A DNA stretch of 28,458 nt from SIG673 sp964520875 (GCA_964520875.1 CAZFQJ010000003.1:1-28458); one strand, 5' to 3'. Numbered from the stretch's first letter, positions 15,320 through 23,563 are shown. Numbers and translations: made by a program. Notes: generated by a model not told the origin, from the letters alone.

Positions 15320-16339
15320 ATGACGGAATTCTGGAGAGAGACGCTCACTCCGGCGGAAAAGGGCGTGTACGACGCTCTTAGACTTGCCGCTTCCGACGGT
15401 AAGCCGACCGCAAGTGTGCGTGCTATACCCGATCCCGAGATGATAAAAAAGGTGTTTGCCTGCTTTAGTAACGATCACCCGGAGATATTCGATCTCGGCT
15501 CGACGTTCGGAGTGTCGGTACAACTGTTAAGAGTCGTACTGAAGCTCTCGTACATATACGATAGGATAACGCTCGCGAAGATAAAAGCTTATCTTCGCGA
15601 GTATTCAAAGAATGTCGTTAAGGAAAGTCCCGCGACAGATATCGAAAAAGAATTCAAAACGATGGATATGCTGGTGAGAGAGGTAAACTACGCGATAAAT
15701 AACCGCACGAACCAGAATGCCGCCGCGGCGCTTTATTTTAAGTCGGCTCAATGCAGCGGTATATCGAGAGCGTTCAAGTATACCATGGATATTCTCGGCG
15801 TTTGGTGTATAGTTGTCGAAGGCGAGGTGTTCGATCCGAAATCGGGCAGACGAGAGCCTCATTCGTGGAATATGGTGCGTATAGACGGAAGGTATTACTA
15901 CGCAGACATTACTATGATGCTGGGAGCGAACACGGGAAAAAGAGAACCGTTTTACTACCACCGCATAAACTGCTCGGAGAAAACGCTCTCCGATAACGGT
16001 TATACGTGGAATAAGATGGGTCTGCCGAGCTGCGCTTACGATATGAAGCCTTCCGAAATGCCGAGAGGGAACGCCGTGGCAAACGGACGTCCGTGCGGAG
16101 GCTCGGGCGGAGGAAAATGCTTTACACGGCTTTGCGACGTAAAAAAGCATATAAGCGAGTCTCTTGAAAAGGGAGAGCTTTCCATGGAATTCGGGCTTGA
16201 TATACCTCAGTACGATCGGCAGAAGCTTTTGTCTATGGTCGGAGATATTCTGAAGAAGCAGATGAGCGAACTTAATATAAGCTCGCGTTTTCAAATTCAG
16301 ATGTCGGGGAATACCGTAAGGATAGACGCAGTTAAATAA
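15320..16339 (+). CDS. Transglutaminase-like cysteine enzyme (339 aa)
   Basis: The core has the transglutaminase/papain-like triad in order: C145 in SAQCSGISRAFKYTMDILGV, H181 in PHSWNMVRIDG and D196 in RYYYADIT. The spacing and flanking residues match bacterial transglutaminase-like proteins, which usually act as proteases or peptide/amide transferases. Residues 1-125 are helical without an assigned domain. The C-terminal 60 residues (near VGDILKKQMSELNI) form a short alpha-beta tail. No signal peptide or membrane segment is visible, so it is predicted to be cytosolic. In this operon it is the clearest catalytic candidate besides the NTPases, and could be an effector protease or a modifier of a chaperone client. 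Start is supported by GAAAGGA. Confidence 0.85.
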   Translation: MTEFWRETLTPAEKGVYDALRLAASDGKPTASVRAIPDPEMIKKVFACFSNDHPEIFDLGSTFGVSVQLLRVVLKLSYIYDRITLAKIKAYLREYSKNVVKESPATDIEKEFKTMDMLVREVNYAINNRTNQNAAAALYFKSAQCSGISRAFKYTMDILGVWCIVVEGEVFDPKSGRREPHSWNMVRIDGRYYYADITMMLGANTGKREPFYYHRINCSEKTLSDNGYTWNKMGLPSCAYDMKPSEMPRGNAVANGRPCGGSGGGKCFTRLCDVKKHISESLEKGELSMEFGLDIPQYDRQKLLSMVGDILKKQMSELNISSRFQIQMSGNTVRIDAVK

Positions 16340-16368
16340 ATGATCTTCTGTAAAGGAAAAATCGGATT

Positions 16369-17298
16369 ATGTTTTTAAGACGACGTTATTATTATGACCC
16401 GGACGATCCGTACGGATGTGCCGGGTGCTTCGGTTGGATCGTCGCGCTTCTCGCCGTTTTGGCGGCGATCGTGCTTGCGGTCATATACATAGGCGCGTAC
16501 ATACTTCTCGGATTTGTCATACTCGGCGCGGCATTTGGCGTTTTGGTGTCGGTATTCGCGCTTATAAAGTCGATACCGCAGGCGGTAAGCGATACGAGCT
16601 GCATGTATACCGGCGGAAACCTGTTTTCTTCCACGGTGCTTCGCGCGTTGTATTTTATAAAACAACTCGTGGTATATACCGTTAAGAGCGAGATAGATTT
16701 TGCGCGTGACGCATTTACAAGATCGAGCGCTTACAAGGTGATATCCTTCCGTAAGTGGCTCCATATAGCTACGGGCAGTGCCGTTATCGTTTGCGGACTT
16801 GTCGTGGTCGTCGGAGTGCTTGCGATGTTTGCGTGCCTTATATTCGGCGCCGCCATGGCGATATTTGCGCTGATCTTGGCGCTTGCGGCTCTGAGCTTGG
16901 TCTTTATGCTCGTGTTCGATATATTTATATCCGTAAAGGAATACTTCACGGCGTTTGCCGATAATTCGGTATTCGGTTCGTTCGTATTCGGCGGTTGGGC
17001 GGAGCTTGCCGATATAGGCAGGATACCCGCGGGATATTTCTCTTCCGCAAAAGATATGATACGCGACGCTTGGAGCAACAGTTTAGATGTCACGTCGAAC
17101 GCAAAGCAAAGCTCCGCGTATGATCCGATCCCGAAGAGGATACTGACCTTCGTAGCATGGCTGACTATGCCGCTCGCATGTGCGCTGACGATTATTGTGA
17201 TCACGATACCGATGTTCGTTTTGGCATGGGTACCAGCGTATCTTGCAAATATCGTATGGATACTTATAAATTCCGTTATCGGGTTGATAAAAAGGTAA
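16369..17298 (+). CDS. Multi-pass membrane protein, last gene of the operon (309 aa)
   Basis: The N-terminus is short, basic and Tyr/Asp-rich (LRRRYYYDPDDPYGC). Hydrophobic segments follow at about 22-44, 45-68, 133-160, 161-190 and 263-303. A soluble loop of about 65 residues lies between the first and second membrane groups, and another of about 70 before the last pair. No known domain is recognised. AAAGGA precedes the start, and the gap from the previous gene is about 30 bases. It may assemble with the 218-aa membrane protein and the anchored GTPase. Function unknown. Confidence 0.82.
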   Translation: MFLRRRYYYDPDDPYGCAGCFGWIVALLAVLAAIVLAVIYIGAYILLGFVILGAAFGVLVSVFALIKSIPQAVSDTSCMYTGGNLFSSTVLRALYFIKQLVVYTVKSEIDFARDAFTRSSAYKVISFRKWLHIATGSAVIVCGLVVVVGVLAMFACLIFGAAMAIFALILALAALSLVFMLVFDIFISVKEYFTAFADNSVFGSFVFGGWAELADIGRIPAGYFSSAKDMIRDAWSNSLDVTSNAKQSSAYDPIPKRILTFVAWLTMPLACALTIIVITIPMFVLAWVPAYLANIVWILINSVIGLIKR

Positions 17299-17303
17299 AA
17301 AAC

Positions 17304-17337
17304 AAGCTCTGTTATGTATGTAACAGAGCTTATTTTA
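17304..17337. terminator. Bidirectional terminator closing the ten-gene operon
   Basis: AAGCTCTGTTA (17304-17314) pairs perfectly with TAACAGAGCTT (17321-17331) over a six-base loop, with ATTTTATT on the right and AAAAAAC on the left. It ends the rightward operon and overlaps the stop codon of the leftward PLP-enzyme gene, so it should serve both strands. Confidence 0.85.
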
Positions 17338-18661
17338 TTACATCGCAGGAGGATATCCCGTAATATTTAAAGAGCGCACACGCGTTTTCGCTTATGCGTT
17401 CGCCGCTTACCGCTATGGGTATCGCCGGCGGACAACTGACCGAAAATGAAGCGAGCACGCGTCCGACGCTTTCGTTTACCGATACGGTCTCGCTTTGAGA
17501 AAGCATAGCGTCACGTACCGAGAGCACCTTTTCGGGCGCTTCGAGCCTCGGAGGTCTTTTATACGTTTTGTTCCTTTTCGGTACTGAGAGCAGTACATTA
17601 GTCAGCTTTTTCAGTTCGTCTTTTCCGATCTCGGGCGTGAGCATCATGACCAATATGTCGGGATCGGAAAATTCGCATACGATGTTTTCACCGAGCAGTA
17701 TGTCGTAAAGCTCTTTTCCGGTATATCCGTAGCTTTTTGCGTCCAACGTGATCTTCAGCGGTTCGTTTCCGAGGACCGTGTACCCCTTTTCCGAAAGCAG
17801 AAATTTAAGATCTTGCACATAGGTTACGGTTCTTGCAAGTCTTTCGGCGTAACCGTCGGAAATATAGCGGTTTACGGTGTCCAGCGACTGCAGGATAAGA
17901 TACGAAGGGCTTGTAGAGCCGAAAAGAGCGAGAGCTTTTTTTGCGTTTTCGGAAAAGAAGCGTGGAGCGTTCTTTGAAATGTGGAGATACGCGCCTCCCG
18001 TCAAAACGGGAAGCGTTTTGTGAGCCGAATCGCAACAGATATCGGCTCCCAGATCCGTCGGGTGTTTTGACGGATCAAGAAATTTAAGATATGCGCCGTG
18101 AGCGTTATCGACCAAAAGCAAGACGCCGTGCTTGCGGCAGACCTCGGAAAGAGCGGATATATCCGATATATTTCCTATGTAGTCGGGACTTGTCACGTAT
18201 ACCGCCGCGGCGTTTGAGGTGCTGAGAAATTCGTCGAGCTTGCTTTCCGAGATGTCGCATGATATATAAGTATCCGAATTTTCCGGGTATATCCATTCGA
18301 TCTCCGCTCCGAGCAGAGCCGCTCCGCTCAAAAAGCTTTTGTGAGCGTTCCTGCCCGCCGCGATAATCGGGGCTTTTCCGTTCGCTTTGGCGTACATGAG
18401 CGTAAGGTATAGCATAGCGCGTATACAAAGCGACGAGCCCTCGCACGAATAGAACGTGTCGGATCCGAAAAGCTCGCTTGCGTTCCTTTCGCTTTCGCGT
18501 ATTATTCCGGTCGCCTCATAAAGCTCGTCCGCGCCGTCTATCTCGGTAATATCTAAGCGTTCGTTTCCGAGAAGCGAGTGACCCTTGTGTCCGGGCATGT
18601 GCAGTCTTATAGGCTCGCTCTCGGCGAATTTTTCAGCGAAGTCGCATATAGGCGTTTTCAT
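17330..18661 (-). CDS. PLP-dependent Orn/Lys/Arg decarboxylase-family enzyme (443 aa)
   Basis: This is a fold-type I PLP enzyme of the Orn/Lys/Arg decarboxylase group. Visible markers are HMPGHKG at 21-27, NAHKSFLSGA at 105-114, the PLP-nitrogen Asp in VDNAHGAY (D185, H188), and the Schiff-base lysine K215 in DSAHKTLP, followed by TGGAYLH. Gram-positive members run about 470-490 residues, so this one is slightly short, mainly at the C-terminus. Substrate (Arg, Lys or another amino acid) cannot be read from sequence. The start at 18661 is preferred because it forms an ATGA overlap with the scfB stop, implying translational coupling; an ATG 17 codons upstream lies within scfB. Why it is coupled to scfB is unclear. 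Confidence 0.88.
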   Translation of the reverse strand: MKTPICDFAEKFAESEPIRLHMPGHKGHSLLGNERLDITEIDGADELYEATGIIRESERNASELFGSDTFYSCEGSSLCIRAMLYLTLMYAKANGKAPIIAAGRNAHKSFLSGAALLGAEIEWIYPENSDTYISCDISESKLDEFLSTSNAAAVYVTSPDYIGNISDISALSEVCRKHGVLLLVDNAHGAYLKFLDPSKHPTDLGADICCDSAHKTLPVLTGGAYLHISKNAPRFFSENAKKALALFGSTSPSYLILQSLDTVNRYISDGYAERLARTVTYVQDLKFLLSEKGYTVLGNEPLKITLDAKSYGYTGKELYDILLGENIVCEFSDPDILVMMLTPEIGKDELKKLTNVLLSVPKRNKTYKRPPRLEAPEKVLSVRDAMLSQSETVSVNESVGRVLASFSVSCPPAIPIAVSGERISENACALFKYYGISSCDVIK

Positions 18662-20049
18662 TGCGGTCTTGTGTCTCCGAATGCGCGAGCTATGGCGACC
18701 ATGATCGCACATTCCATTCTTTTACGGAACAACTCGCAACCGTATTTGTAGACGCCGGTAACCGAGCCTGTCGAATGATAGGCGTTCGCCGCGCAGCCGC
18801 CGGAGCAGTAGAGCCTCGCCCAGCAGTCGTGGCATTCGGGGTGTGCGTAAACGTTACAGGAGGCAAATTCGTTTTGAGTTTCGGTATTGGTGACTCCGTC
18901 CCAAATATTTCCGAGCTTGAACTTTTCTTCTCCTACGAACTGATGACACGGATAAAGATCGCCCCAAGGCGTTACCGCCATGTATTCGGTTCCCGAGCCG
19001 CAGCCCGAGATACGCTTGTATATGCAGGGACCTCCCGTCAGATCTATCATGTAGTGATAGAAGGTGAACGGACGGCCTTCGCGCTCGCGCTCTATCATGA
19101 GGGAGGCGAGCTTTTCATATTGATCGAGCACTATCGGAAGATCGTCTTCCGTGAGCGCGGAAGGATCTCCCGCCGCGCATACGACGGGCTCCATGCTCAG
19201 TTCGTTGAAGCCGAGATCGAGCATCTGCTTTATATCCTCACGAAAATCGGGATTTGCACGCGTGAAGGTTCCGCGCATATAGTAGTTCTTTCCGTTTCTT
19301 GCATTGACTAATTTTTGAAATTTAGGTACTATCTGTTCCCAGCTTCCCCTGCCTGCATAGTCGACGCGGTAACGGTCGTGGACCTCTTTTCTTCCGTCGA
19401 GACTGAGTACGACGTTGCTCATCTCTTTGTTTGCGAAATCTATGACGTCGTCGTCTATCAGCATGCCGTTTGTGGTGAGCGTGAAGCGGAAGTTCTTTCC
19501 GTGTTCCTTTTCAATACTTCTCGCATATTCCACCATCTGCTTTACGACATCGAAATTCATCAGCGGCTCTCCGCCGAAAAAGTCGACCTCAAGGTTTTTC
19601 CTCGTGCCGGATTTTTCGATAAGGAAGTCAAGGGCGCGTTTACCGACCTCAAAGCTCATTATCGCGCGTTCACCGTGATATTTTCCCTGGCTTGCAAAGC
19701 AGTAAGAGCAGTTAAGATTGCAGGTGTGCGCGATATGTATACAGAGCGCTTTTACAACTCCTGCGGTCTTTTCCTTCAATTTTCCCGCCATGGGCTTGAA
19801 GGTGTCGGGCGTAAACAACTTTCCGTTATCCCTAAGCTCTTCTACCTGAGCGTAACATTCTTCTATATCTTTTTCGGATATATCGTCTCTTGCCGCATAT
19901 TTTTCCGAGATCAGCTTTATGACCTCGTTTTTATCCTTTTGTTCGAACATGCCGATTATGTCATACGCCACCTCGTCCACCGCGTGGACGGAGCCGGAGC
20001 ATACGTCGAGCACTATGTTGTAGCCGCCGAGCTTGTACTGATGTATCAT
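18658..20049 (-). CDS. scfB: SCIFF peptide thioether maturase, radical SAM/SPASM (463 aa)
   Basis: This enzyme installs thioether links in the SCIFF peptide encoded just upstream. The N-terminal 95 residues look like a RiPP-recognition region. The radical SAM cluster motif is CNLNCSYC (C110, C114, C117), followed by FFGGEP at 157-162 and TTNG at 192-195. The C-terminal SPASM region is rich in cysteine (C342, C350, C368, C398, C406, C409, C415, C419, C438) and should bind auxiliary Fe-S clusters. Length and motif order match the SCIFF maturase family. GGGAG precedes the ATG. It is transcribed from the scfA promoter through a hairpin in the gap, which would set maturase below precursor levels. 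Its stop overlaps the next start. Confidence 0.95.
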   Translation of the reverse strand: MIHQYKLGGYNIVLDVCSGSVHAVDEVAYDIIGMFEQKDKNEVIKLISEKYAARDDISEKDIEECYAQVEELRDNGKLFTPDTFKPMAGKLKEKTAGVVKALCIHIAHTCNLNCSYCFASQGKYHGERAIMSFEVGKRALDFLIEKSGTRKNLEVDFFGGEPLMNFDVVKQMVEYARSIEKEHGKNFRFTLTTNGMLIDDDVIDFANKEMSNVVLSLDGRKEVHDRYRVDYAGRGSWEQIVPKFQKLVNARNGKNYYMRGTFTRANPDFREDIKQMLDLGFNELSMEPVVCAAGDPSALTEDDLPIVLDQYEKLASLMIEREREGRPFTFYHYMIDLTGGPCIYKRISGCGSGTEYMAVTPWGDLYPCHQFVGEEKFKLGNIWDGVTNTETQNEFASCNVYAHPECHDCWARLYCSGGCAANAYHSTGSVTGVYKYGCELFRKRMECAIMVAIARAFGDTRPQ

Positions 20050-20124
20050 AACGATCTCCCATTCCGCCGTTTAAGAACGGCAGTACAAATTATTTTGTCG
20101 GAAATTCCTATCCGAAATACAGAT

Positions 20125-20152
20125 AAAAATGCCGCCCTTCAAGGCGGCATTT
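20125..20152 (-). terminator. Terminator/attenuator between scfA and scfB
   Basis: AAATGCCGCC (20127-20136) pairs with GGCGGCATTT (20143-20152) over a six-base loop, and on the minus strand it ends in TTTTT. No promoter was found between it and scfB, so partial read-through probably supplies scfB mRNA while favouring the small precursor. Confidence 0.85.
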
Positions 20153-20164
20153 CGTTTTCTGTGA

Positions 20165-20323
20165 TTACTTGCTTTCCTTGACGTCCGCTTTCTCGCACTG
20201 CTGGTTAGCAATACCGCAGCTGGTCTTGCAGGCAGACTGGCAGGAAGTCTGGCATTCGCCGCATCCGCCGTTCTTTGCGCTGTCACACAGATTTCTGGTT
20301 TCAAGAGTTCTGATGTGTTCCAT
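20165..20323 (-). CDS. scfA: SCIFF precursor peptide (52 aa, seven cysteines)
   Basis: This six-cysteine-in-forty-five-residue (SCIFF) RiPP precursor is the substrate of the maturase encoded next. The leader starts MEHIRTLETRNL and the core holds the family-typical CGECQTSCQSACKTSCGIA followed by NQQC. The six standard cysteines are C21, C24, C28, C32, C36 and C43. An additional cysteine, C13, sits in the leader, and the peptide has a charged tail EKADVKESK. GGAGG precedes the ATG by about nine bases. It has a consensus promoter and a downstream terminator. The biological role of SCIFF is not established; it is nearly universal in Clostridia. Confidence 0.96.
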   Translation of the reverse strand: MEHIRTLETRNLCDSAKNGGCGECQTSCQSACKTSCGIANQQCEKADVKESK

Positions 20324-20359
20324 TGTGATGAACCTCCACAAAATATATGATTTACAATA

Positions 20360-20388
20360 ATTATAGCACCTTAACGCTTGAAAGTCAA
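20360..20388 (-). promoter_or_regulatory. Sigma-A promoter of scfA-scfB
   Basis: On the minus strand TTGACT (20388 to 20383) and TATAAT (20365 to 20360) are 17 bases apart, placed about 37 bases before the scfA start. It lies back-to-back with the SDR gene promoter. Confidence 0.88.
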
Positions 20389-20431
20389 TACAAATATGTT
20401 AATTTGCGTTCCGAAATTTTATTCGTTTGGG

Positions 20432-20460
20432 TTGATATATGGTTTTTTGTGTGCTATAAT
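20432..20460 (+). promoter_or_regulatory. Sigma-A promoter of the SDR gene
   Basis: TTGATA (20432-20437) and TATAAT (20455-20460) are separated by 17 bases, and the SDR start codon is 41 bases downstream. It diverges from the scfA promoter with about 43 bases between the two -35 elements. Confidence 0.88.
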
Positions 20461-20501
20461 GGGTAAAAAGCATGATGACATCTGCCGAAAGGGGCAAAAA
20501 A

Positions 20502-21389
20502 ATGAATATCGAAAAATGGATAGCGGATAATACCGGATCGCTTGAGGGCAAAAAAATAGCCGTGACCGGAACGACCGGCGGTATAGGCAGGGAGCTATGC
20601 AGGTATCTTGCCGGTCTCGGAGCGTCGCTCATACTTATGGACAGAAACGCCGTTCGCTCGGAAAAATTTCGAGACGAGCTTAAAGCGTCGTTTCCGGGAA
20701 CGGATATCGTATGTCTTAATACCGAGCTTGAGGATATGGTATCGGTAAAAAACGCCGTAGAGTACTTAAAAAGGGAAGAGCCCGATGTTTTTATCCACAA
20801 CGCCGGCGCTTACAGTATACCGAGACATAAATGTCAAAGCGGTCTTGATAACGTTTTTCAGATCAATTTCGCGTCGCCTTATTACATAATAAAAGAGCTT
20901 TTGCCGACATTACGCAAAAGAAACGGCAGAGCGGTGGCGGTCGGAAGCATAGCTCATGATTATTCGAAATACGACGAGTCGGATATCGACTTTTCCACGC
21001 GTAAGCGCGCGTCGAAGGTCTACGGAAATTCAAAACGTTATCTTATGTTTTCGCTCTACGAGCTTTTCAAAGACGAGGACGCGGTCTCTCTCGCTGTAAC
21101 GCACCCGGGAATAACTTTTACAAACATAACCGCGCATTACCCGAAAATCATATTCGCTATCATAAAAAATCCCATGAAGGTGATATTCATGAAGCCGAAA
21201 AAGGCAGCTCTTTCGGTGCTGAAAGGCGTTTTCGAGAGCTGCGGGACGAACGAATGGATAGGTCCGAGGTTCTTTAACGTATGGGGTATACCGAGCAAAA
21301 AGAAGTTGCGTACATGCTCGGAAAAGGAGAGAAAACGCATATTCGAGATAGCGGAAACGGTATATTCGGAGATAAAAAGAGAGGTCTAA
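20502..21389 (+). CDS. Short-chain dehydrogenase/reductase (295 aa)
   Basis: A classical Rossmann-fold SDR. The NAD(P) motif TGTTGGIG is at 22-29, NAG at 100-102, the catalytic Ser at about 149 (AVGSIAH), and YGNSK gives Y174 and K178. The acidic D47 after the second strand (LILMDRN) leans towards NAD, though R48 follows. The substrate is not evident. A C-terminal hydrophobic patch (PKIIFAIIKNPMKVIFMKPK) resembles retinol-dehydrogenase-like members that touch membranes. The start at 20502 has GAAAGGGG upstream; an ATG ten codons earlier lacks a site. It is monocistronic, with its own promoter and terminator. Confidence 0.9.
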   Translation: MNIEKWIADNTGSLEGKKIAVTGTTGGIGRELCRYLAGLGASLILMDRNAVRSEKFRDELKASFPGTDIVCLNTELEDMVSVKNAVEYLKREEPDVFIHNAGAYSIPRHKCQSGLDNVFQINFASPYYIIKELLPTLRKRNGRAVAVGSIAHDYSKYDESDIDFSTRKRASKVYGNSKRYLMFSLYELFKDEDAVSLAVTHPGITFTNITAHYPKIIFAIIKNPMKVIFMKPKKAALSVLKGVFESCGTNEWIGPRFFNVWGIPSKKKLRTCSEKERKRIFEIAETVYSEIKREV

Positions 21390-21404
21390 ATGACCTCTTT
21401 TTTT
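21375..21404. terminator. Terminator between the SDR and acetyltransferase genes
   Basis: GAGAGGTC pairs with GACCTCTT over loop TAAAT, followed by a long T-run on the plus strand; the preceding AAAAA gives a T-run on the minus strand too. It overlaps the end of the SDR gene and abuts the stop of the convergent acetyltransferase gene, so it probably serves both. Confidence 0.85.
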
Positions 21405-21987
21405 ATCTTTTGTATTTGTTTTTATCTTCTTCGGTTATTTTTCTGAGGACCCTGCAAGGAGAACCGACGGCAACGACATTCGACGGGATATCCTTCGTTA
21501 CTACGCTTCCCGCGCCTATGACGGTGTTGTCGCCTATCGTTACGCCGCCGAGAATTATGCAGCCTGCGCCTATCCAAACGTTGTTTCCGACTGTTATCGG
21601 CAGAGCGACCTCCAAGCCCTCGTTACGCTGATCCTTGTCTAATGCGTGCTCTGCGGTGGTGAACAGGCAGTTCGGAGCTATGAATACGTGATCTCCGAAG
21701 GTTACCCTTCCGCCGTCGAGTATCTGACAGTTATGATTTGCGAAAAAGTAATCTCCGACTGTCGTATTGTATCCGTAATCGCACCAGAACGGCGTGTTTA
21801 CGTATACTTCCTTGCCCATTTTTCCGAATATCTTCTTAAGCACCTCGGTCTGCGCGGTCCTTGCGGACGGGCGCAGCTTATTAAATTCATGACAAAGGTC
21901 GTTGCAGTAAGCGATCTCCGCCAAAAGGTCGCGATCGTAATTTGCGTTGTAAAGCAGACCGGCGGCTCTTTTTTCTTTTTCGTTCAT
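21403..21987 (-). CDS. Maltose/galactoside O-acetyltransferase-like left-handed beta-helix enzyme (194 aa)
   Basis: A hexapeptide-repeat acyltransferase that moves acetyl from acetyl-CoA to a sugar hydroxyl. Residues 1-55 are the helical N-terminal region typical of maltose/galactoside acetyltransferases. The beta-helix runs from about 60 to 180, with turns such as ITVGNNVWIGAGCIILGGVT. The catalytic His is H114 in FTTAEHALD. Length matches the family (about 185-200). The start at 21987 has GGAG six bases upstream; a start six codons earlier lacks one. It lies 40 bases after the glycosidase gene and probably shares its promoter, suggesting detoxifying acetylation of sugars that are not metabolised. 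Confidence 0.92.
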   Translation of the reverse strand: MNEKEKRAAGLLYNANYDRDLLAEIAYCNDLCHEFNKLRPSARTAQTEVLKKIFGKMGKEVYVNTPFWCDYGYNTTVGDYFFANHNCQILDGGRVTFGDHVFIAPNCLFTTAEHALDKDQRNEGLEVALPITVGNNVWIGAGCIILGGVTIGDNTVIGAGSVVTKDIPSNVVAVGSPCRVLRKITEEDKNKYKR

Positions 21988-22026
21988 GATATTCTCCGTT
22001 ATCATATATTATCACAGATAGTTATT

Positions 22027-23487
22027 TTAAAGCTTGACGGATATGTCGCATGGTAAGGGAGATGAGAACATTTCGCTTCCGTCAACGTAGATACGAAAGC
22101 CAGCGCCCCTTCCGTAGCGCTCTCCGTTCTTGTCCCACATAACGCAGATCGTGCGGCCGTGATAAAGTATACCGTCCGCGCAGAGATAGTCGAGATCGCC
22201 GTGAGCGAACATGGGCTTTACCGTAAGAAGATCGTCCGTGGTCGGTCTTATTCCGACGAGACCGCTTATTACCAAGTCGCAGAACGTGGAATGATTATAG
22301 TGCTCTCCGCGGTCCGCTCCTCCGGGCGGATTTTTCATTTCGCGAAGCAGCTTTCTCGCTATCCATTCTCCCGTGAACGGATCAAGGTCCTCGTCGATGA
22401 ACGGGACCGTGACGCCGTTTTCTGTCAGGTGCTGTTCCATTGAATACTTTGCGAGAAGTGCGAAATAATCGGAGCGCGTCATTATGCTTTGCTCATGATT
22501 TGCGAGAAGGTTTGCAAGCGCGGTGAGCGTTTGCGAGGTGGCAAACGGCCATGACGGACCGTTCCACAGACATTCGTGGTCGTACTCCTTCATGAAGTCC
22601 GGGCAACAACGCTCTGCCGTCGTAGGTCCGAAGGGAGCGCCGAAATGCTTTTCGTCGTTAAGGAAACGCCATGCGACGGACTTATCGTCGTCGGGGAGAT
22701 CGAAATACCACGGAACATAGCCTATAAGCTCTCTTACGTCGGCAAGTCCGTAGTTTTTGTTTTCGGCGCGAGTTTTGTAAAATTCGGCGTTATCGTCCCA
22801 AAGACATTCGTTTACCTTTTTGCGTATGTTTTCGGCTTTTTCGGCATATAAGCGCGCTTCGTCATCTTTTCCGAGAAGCGCGGCTATCTCGGAAAGAGCT
22901 CTTGCGTCGCCGAACATGTACGAATTTATCGTAGGACGGTAACCGCTTCCGCCGGCTGAATATTCCATTCCGTCGCGGTCGTCTATCTGGTAGAAAAGTC
23001 CGCTATCCGTTCCGTGCTTCTTTTCAAGCTCGGAGTAATTAAGCTTAAGCGGCTCGTAAAGCTCTTTTGCCGTCGTAAGATCTCCCGTTACCTTGCAAAC
23101 GGATAGCACGGCGTCCGCCGCCCAAAAGCTGTAACGGCGCGGTTCGGCTCCCTCGGAGAACCAAAACCTCATGTAATCGTCGATATACCTTCGGTCGTGG
23201 AGCCACCGTCCTTCGTACATATGATGACCCGCCGGGCAGGAGATCGTGTTGTATTTTCCCGCCCACGGTACGTTCGGATAGAATTCCGTGACTATATACC
23301 CTTCTGGCGATCTTCTTATATGTCTGCAAAACGTGTGCTGGCGGTAGTAGTATATCTCCTGTATGTTAGGCTCGGAAATATCGAGAAGCGGTATACCTGC
23401 GTCAAAAGGAGAGATCTCTCCCATATCTCGGCGATATTTCTTTTCGTGCTCGTTTTTATCGAGTATCAAATATTCGGTGCGGTCCAC
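22027..23487 (-). CDS. MGH1-like (alpha/alpha)6 glycoside hydrolase (486 aa)
   Basis: The sequence looks like an (alpha/alpha)6 toroid glycosidase of the mannosylglycerate-hydrolase-like/GH63 group. Features are YIDDYMRFWF, RRYSFWAADAVL, SYMFGDARALSEIA and CLWNGPSWPFATSQTLTAL. The GPSWP motif is typical of this clan, and a short C-terminal beta tail follows. No signal peptide is present, so it should act on imported oligosaccharides in the cytoplasm. The linkage and sugar cannot be read. The start is GTG at 23487, not ATG: AAAGGAG lies six bases upstream, and the nearby ATG is out of frame. It has a consensus promoter and leads a two-gene unit with the acetyltransferase. Confidence 0.82.
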   Translation of the reverse strand: MDRTEYLILDKNEHEKKYRRDMGEISPFDAGIPLLDISEPNIQEIYYYRQHTFCRHIRRSPEGYIVTEFYPNVPWAGKYNTISCPAGHHMYEGRWLHDRRYIDDYMRFWFSEGAEPRRYSFWAADAVLSVCKVTGDLTTAKELYEPLKLNYSELEKKHGTDSGLFYQIDDRDGMEYSAGGSGYRPTINSYMFGDARALSEIAALLGKDDEARLYAEKAENIRKKVNECLWDDNAEFYKTRAENKNYGLADVRELIGYVPWYFDLPDDDKSVAWRFLNDEKHFGAPFGPTTAERCCPDFMKEYDHECLWNGPSWPFATSQTLTALANLLANHEQSIMTRSDYFALLAKYSMEQHLTENGVTVPFIDEDLDPFTGEWIARKLLREMKNPPGGADRGEHYNHSTFCDLVISGLVGIRPTTDDLLTVKPMFAHGDLDYLCADGILYHGRTICVMWDKNGERYGRGAGFRIYVDGSEMFSSPLPCDISVKL

Positions 23488-23534
23488 ATTGTTCTCCTTT
23501 TAAATGTTTTTTAAAACGTATTCTTTACCGATAC

Positions 23535-23563
23535 AGTATAACATATACATTTATTTCTGTCAA
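23535..23563 (-). promoter_or_regulatory. Sigma-A promoter of the glycosidase-acetyltransferase unit
   Basis: On the minus strand TTGACA (23563 to 23558) and TATACT (23540 to 23535) are 17 bases apart. It begins directly after the terminator of the nitroreductase gene. Confidence 0.88.
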
